Positions 61,856 through 64,000 of a stretch of 64,000 nt of DNA are shown in pieces. The position numbers and the translations under genes were made by a program. Each line of letters starts with the position of its first letter. The first letter of the stretch is position 1. Source of the stretch: Pseudomonas sp. KUIN-1 (lineage in GTDB: Bacteria > Pseudomonadota > Gammaproteobacteria > Pseudomonadales > Pseudomonadaceae); assembly GCF_009176725.1 (NCBI RefSeq), contig NZ_AP020337.1, positions 5,506,001 through 5,570,000 of the forward strand. Direction: 5' to 3'. The notes below the pieces were generated by a model that saw only the letters and a program-made list of their open reading frames with translations, made no database searches and was not told where the DNA came from.

Positions 61856-62476
61856 TCAAGCCCGCCGCGACACCAGCAGTACCGACGCAGCGCTTGCCAA
61901 TAACCCTGCGCATACCCTGTTGAACAACCGCTTGCCACTGGGTCTGGCCAACAGGCGACGAGCATGGATCCCCATCGCGGCATACAACGCGATCGCTACG
62001 TACTCCAGTACCAGAAACAGACCACCCAGCACCGCGAACTGACCTGACACATCACTTTGCTGATCCACAAACTGCGGAAGAAAAGCAGTGAACAGCAGGA
62101 TCGCTTTCGGATTACCAATAGCCACCAGAAACTCTTGACGCGCAAGGCTGCCAGCGTTGGCTGTTGTGATCTCTGCCTGGTTCTGAATAGCCGGGTCGGC
62201 GCGCCATAGCTGCACCGCGAGATAAAACAGATACGCTGCGCCGACGACCTTGATCACATGAAACAACCATTCGGACGTATGCAACACAGCAGTCAGTCCT
62301 GCGCCGGCCAAGGCGATCATGATGACAAACGCCAGCAAGCTCCCCGCTCCGCCGACGCAAGAGCTGGAGAAGCCGTAGCGGGTAGCGTTACTGATCGACA
62401 GAAGATTGTTCGGACCGGGCGCCATGTTCAGCGCAAAGCAGGCCGGAATGAATACAGCGAGTGTCGAGATGTCCAT
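61856..62476 (-). CDS. LysE/RhtB-family amino acid exporter
   Basis: A 206-residue exporter with six membrane helices. The family motif is NMAPGPNNLLSISNATRYG near the N-terminus, with GNPKAILLFTAFLPQF later. LysE/RhtB proteins export amino acids such as homoserine, threonine or lysine; the substrate here is unknown. ATG 62474-62476 (MDISTLAVF) has GGAG close by; a TTG three codons earlier is possible. It is convergent with metK. Confidence 0.9.
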   Translation of the reverse strand: MDISTLAVFIPACFALNMAPGPNNLLSISNATRYGFSSSCVGGAGSLLAFVIMIALAGAGLTAVLHTSEWLFHVIKVVGAAYLFYLAVQLWRADPAIQNQAEITTANAGSLARQEFLVAIGNPKAILLFTAFLPQFVDQQSDVSGQFAVLGGLFLVLEYVAIALYAAMGIHARRLLARPSGKRLFNRVCAGLLASAASVLLVSRRA

Positions 62477-62603
62477 TGGCTCCAATCCCTGAGTTGAGTC
62501 AGCTATTCAGTCTGGCTTTTTTTAATGAACGGTCAAGACACAGCTGCGCCGTGAAATGCGGCCGGGCTGCAGCGGCAAGGCCATGCGTACCCAGCCTTTG
62601 TGG

Positions 62604-62821
62604 GAGCTTGCTCACGAAGGGGCCGGTGCAGGCGCGACTATCGTGCGGCGCTCTGCGTCGCATGCCTTTCTGGACGCTCCGCGTCCTCTTGACGACGCAG
62701 AGCGTCGAGAACTGCGTTCCCACGCTGGAGCGTGAGGAACGATAACCTCAACTATCGTGCCCGATGCTCTGCGCTTCTGCCCGAAGGGCGTGTGAGCTTG
62801 CTCACGAAGACGCCGGTGCAG
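62604..62821. repeat. Short-repeat element flanked by two REP-like units
   Basis: Copies of a 28-bp unit starting GAGCTTGCTCACGAAG and ending GCCGGTGCAG lie at 62604-62631 and 62794-62821. Between them is the fullest copy of the short-repeat family (about 62636-62785), with ACTATCGTGC near both ends and the centre CTGGACGCTCCGCGTCC, then GACGCAGAGCGTC and CCCACGCTGGAGCGTGAGG. This fills most of the 471-bp gap before ligB. There is no gene. Confidence 0.75.
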
Positions 62822-62947
62822 TCACTGATTACTCTGCGTGGACATGCCGGCCTGCGCAATCGCAAAACCCGGTAACCAAGCCCTACCCCATCACCACGCG
62901 ACAACGACTAGCCTCATCGGGCCCATTCCTAAAGCAAGGATGCTTCG

Positions 62948-64000
62948 ATGCTGCCTACCGTTCGCCTGATGACGTGCGCTCTTGTGTTTGTTCTGCCCGG
63001 CCTCGGCCATGCCAGGCAATGCCCTGACTGGCCTGCAGCCAAGGCGCGCAGTGAGGTCACCGCCTTGCAACAGCAGATTGCCGAGTGGGATGACAGCTAC
63101 CACCGGCAGGGCATTTCGCAAATCGCGGACGAGCTCTACGATCAGGCGCGGCAAAAACTGAACCTGTGGCGCTCGTGCTTTGCCGTTTCCACCCCCGAGT
63201 CCGATCCGCTAAAGACAGCAGTCGGCCCGTTGCCTCATCCCGTTCCGCACACGGGCGTCAACAAGCTGGCCGACGAAGGCAGCGTCAAGGGCTGGCTCAA
63301 GGGCCGCAACGATCTGTGGATTCAACCCAAGGTCGATGGCGTAGCCGTCACGCTGGTCTACGAAAAGGGCCGGCTTGTGCAGGCGATCAGTCGTGGTGAC
63401 GGGCGCAAGGGGCAGGACTGGACCTCGCAGGCGCGGCTGATCAAGGCCATTGCTCAACAACTGCCCCAGGCTGAATCCACAATCCTGCAAGGCGAGCTGT
63501 ACTGGCGGCTGGACGATCATATTCAGGCCGCATCCGGCAGCGTCAACGCGCGCAGCAAGGTCGCGGGACTGCTGGCACGGCAGACGATCAGCCCACAGCA
63601 GGCCGACGCTATCGGGCTGTTCGTCTGGGACTGGCCGAACGGGCCTGCCGATATGGCGCAACGACTCGCAGGCCTGCAAGCCATGGGCTTTGAGGACAGC
63701 GCGGCCTATACGCATCCACTGGAAAACTACGCCCAGGCCGCCCGATGGCGCGAACATTGGTATCGCAATCCCCTGCCGTTCGCCACGGACGGCGTGATCA
63801 TGCGCCAGGCTCAGCGCCCACCTGCGCAGCGCTGGCAAGCCAGTGCGCCTTACTGGATTGCCGCCTGGAAACATCCCTACGCCCAGGCGCTGGCCGAGGT
63901 GCGCAAGGTCAACTTCAAGATCGGCCGCAGTGGCAGGATTACGCCGGTGCTGGAGCTGACCCCGGTGCGCCTCGATGATCGTACCGTCAGCCGCATCAGC
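62948..64000 (+). CDS. ligB: NAD-dependent DNA ligase LigB, 5' part
   Basis: The ATG at 62948 opens a frame that is still open at the window edge (351 codons; the full LigB has about 560). The adenylation motif is QPKVDGVAVTLVY with the catalytic Lys, preceded by WDDSYHRQGISQIADELYDQ as in NAD-ligase domain Ia. LigB is a second ligase that lacks parts of LigA. The N-terminus MLPTVRLMTCALVFVLPGLG reads like a Sec signal, a known oddity of LigB-type proteins. No operon partner is visible. Confidence 0.92.
   Translation, partial: MLPTVRLMTCALVFVLPGLGHARQCPDWPAAKARSEVTALQQQIAEWDDSYHRQGISQIADELYDQARQKLNLWRSCFAVSTPESDPLKTAVGPLPHPVPHTGVNKLADEGSVKGWLKGRNDLWIQPKVDGVAVTLVYEKGRLVQAISRGDGRKGQDWTSQARLIKAIAQQLPQAESTILQGELYWRLDDHIQAASGSVNARSKVAGLLARQTISPQQADAIGLFVWDWPNGPADMAQRLAGLQAMGFEDSAAYTHPLENYAQAARWREHWYRNPLPFATDGVIMRQAQRPPAQRWQASAPYWIAAWKHPYAQALAEVRKVNFKIGRSGRITPVLELTPVRLDDRTVSRIS

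Overview
This window comes from a fluorescent pseudomonad chromosome, most likely the Pseudomonas syringae complex. Evidence: the gene orders mtgA / rpoH-ftsX-ftsE-ftsY, gbcA|gbcB with dgcA-dgcB-etfA-etfB, and tkt-epd-pgk-fba beside an ArsR-type regulator and metK are all Pseudomonas arrangements; coding is GC-rich; and gene gaps carry REP-type palindromes and a second short repeat family containing 'GACGCAGAGCGTC'. I saw no tRNA or rRNA genes, no CRISPR array and no transposase.

Layout. (1) 1-2.6 kb: DUF423 membrane protein (cut by the window edge), mtgA, an array of five 90-bp REP doublets, rpoH. (2) 2.7-9.6 kb: ftsX-ftsE-ftsY facing away from an M16 peptidase pair and rsmD. (3) 9.9-18 kb: housekeeping genes (alpha/beta hydrolase, sulfurtransferase, TetR regulator, coaD, ferredoxin, mutM, HDOD protein, PfpI-type protein, RlmI-type methyltransferase). 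(4) 18-30.5 kb: a chain of hairpins, TraX-like protein, threonine aldolase, an extra TldD/TldE-type pair, MdtD-type exporter, the c-di-GMP phosphodiesterase dipA, msrA, rlmJ and two small unknown genes. (5) 30.5-51.5 kb: glycine betaine and dimethylglycine catabolism (gbcB|gbcA, then etfB-etfA-dgcB-dgcA, a V4R-like protein and an M19 dipeptidase). This pathway is split by an accessory block of about 10 kb at 33.4-43.7 kb. (6) 51.7-64 kb: LprI-like and MliC-like lysozyme inhibitors, two small lipoproteins, fba, pgk, epd, tkt, an ArsR-methyltransferase regulator, metK, a LysE exporter, and the start of ligB.

The most unusual part is the accessory block. It has a GH18 chitinase with four Fn3 domains and a chitin-binding tail, interrupted by one in-frame TGA at a position where relatives have Trp. 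Next is a 0.75-kb non-coding segment with six DnaA-box-type 9-mers, three inside copies of a 46-bp direct repeat. Last is a 7.1-kb gene for an exported protein of about 2,380 residues: roughly 28 tandem modules of about 63 residues that look like divergent CBM5/12-type carbohydrate-binding units, then a PI-PLC X-like domain, then two crystallin-like modules. I know of no described system with this layout; I infer a secreted carbohydrate-anchored phospholipase acting with the chitinase. Other points for a second look are a leader that could hide the tldD ribosome-binding site, a back-to-back hairpin chain at 18.1-18.3 kb, a compact leader before a DUF6124 gene, and a missing Fe-S cysteine in DgcA.
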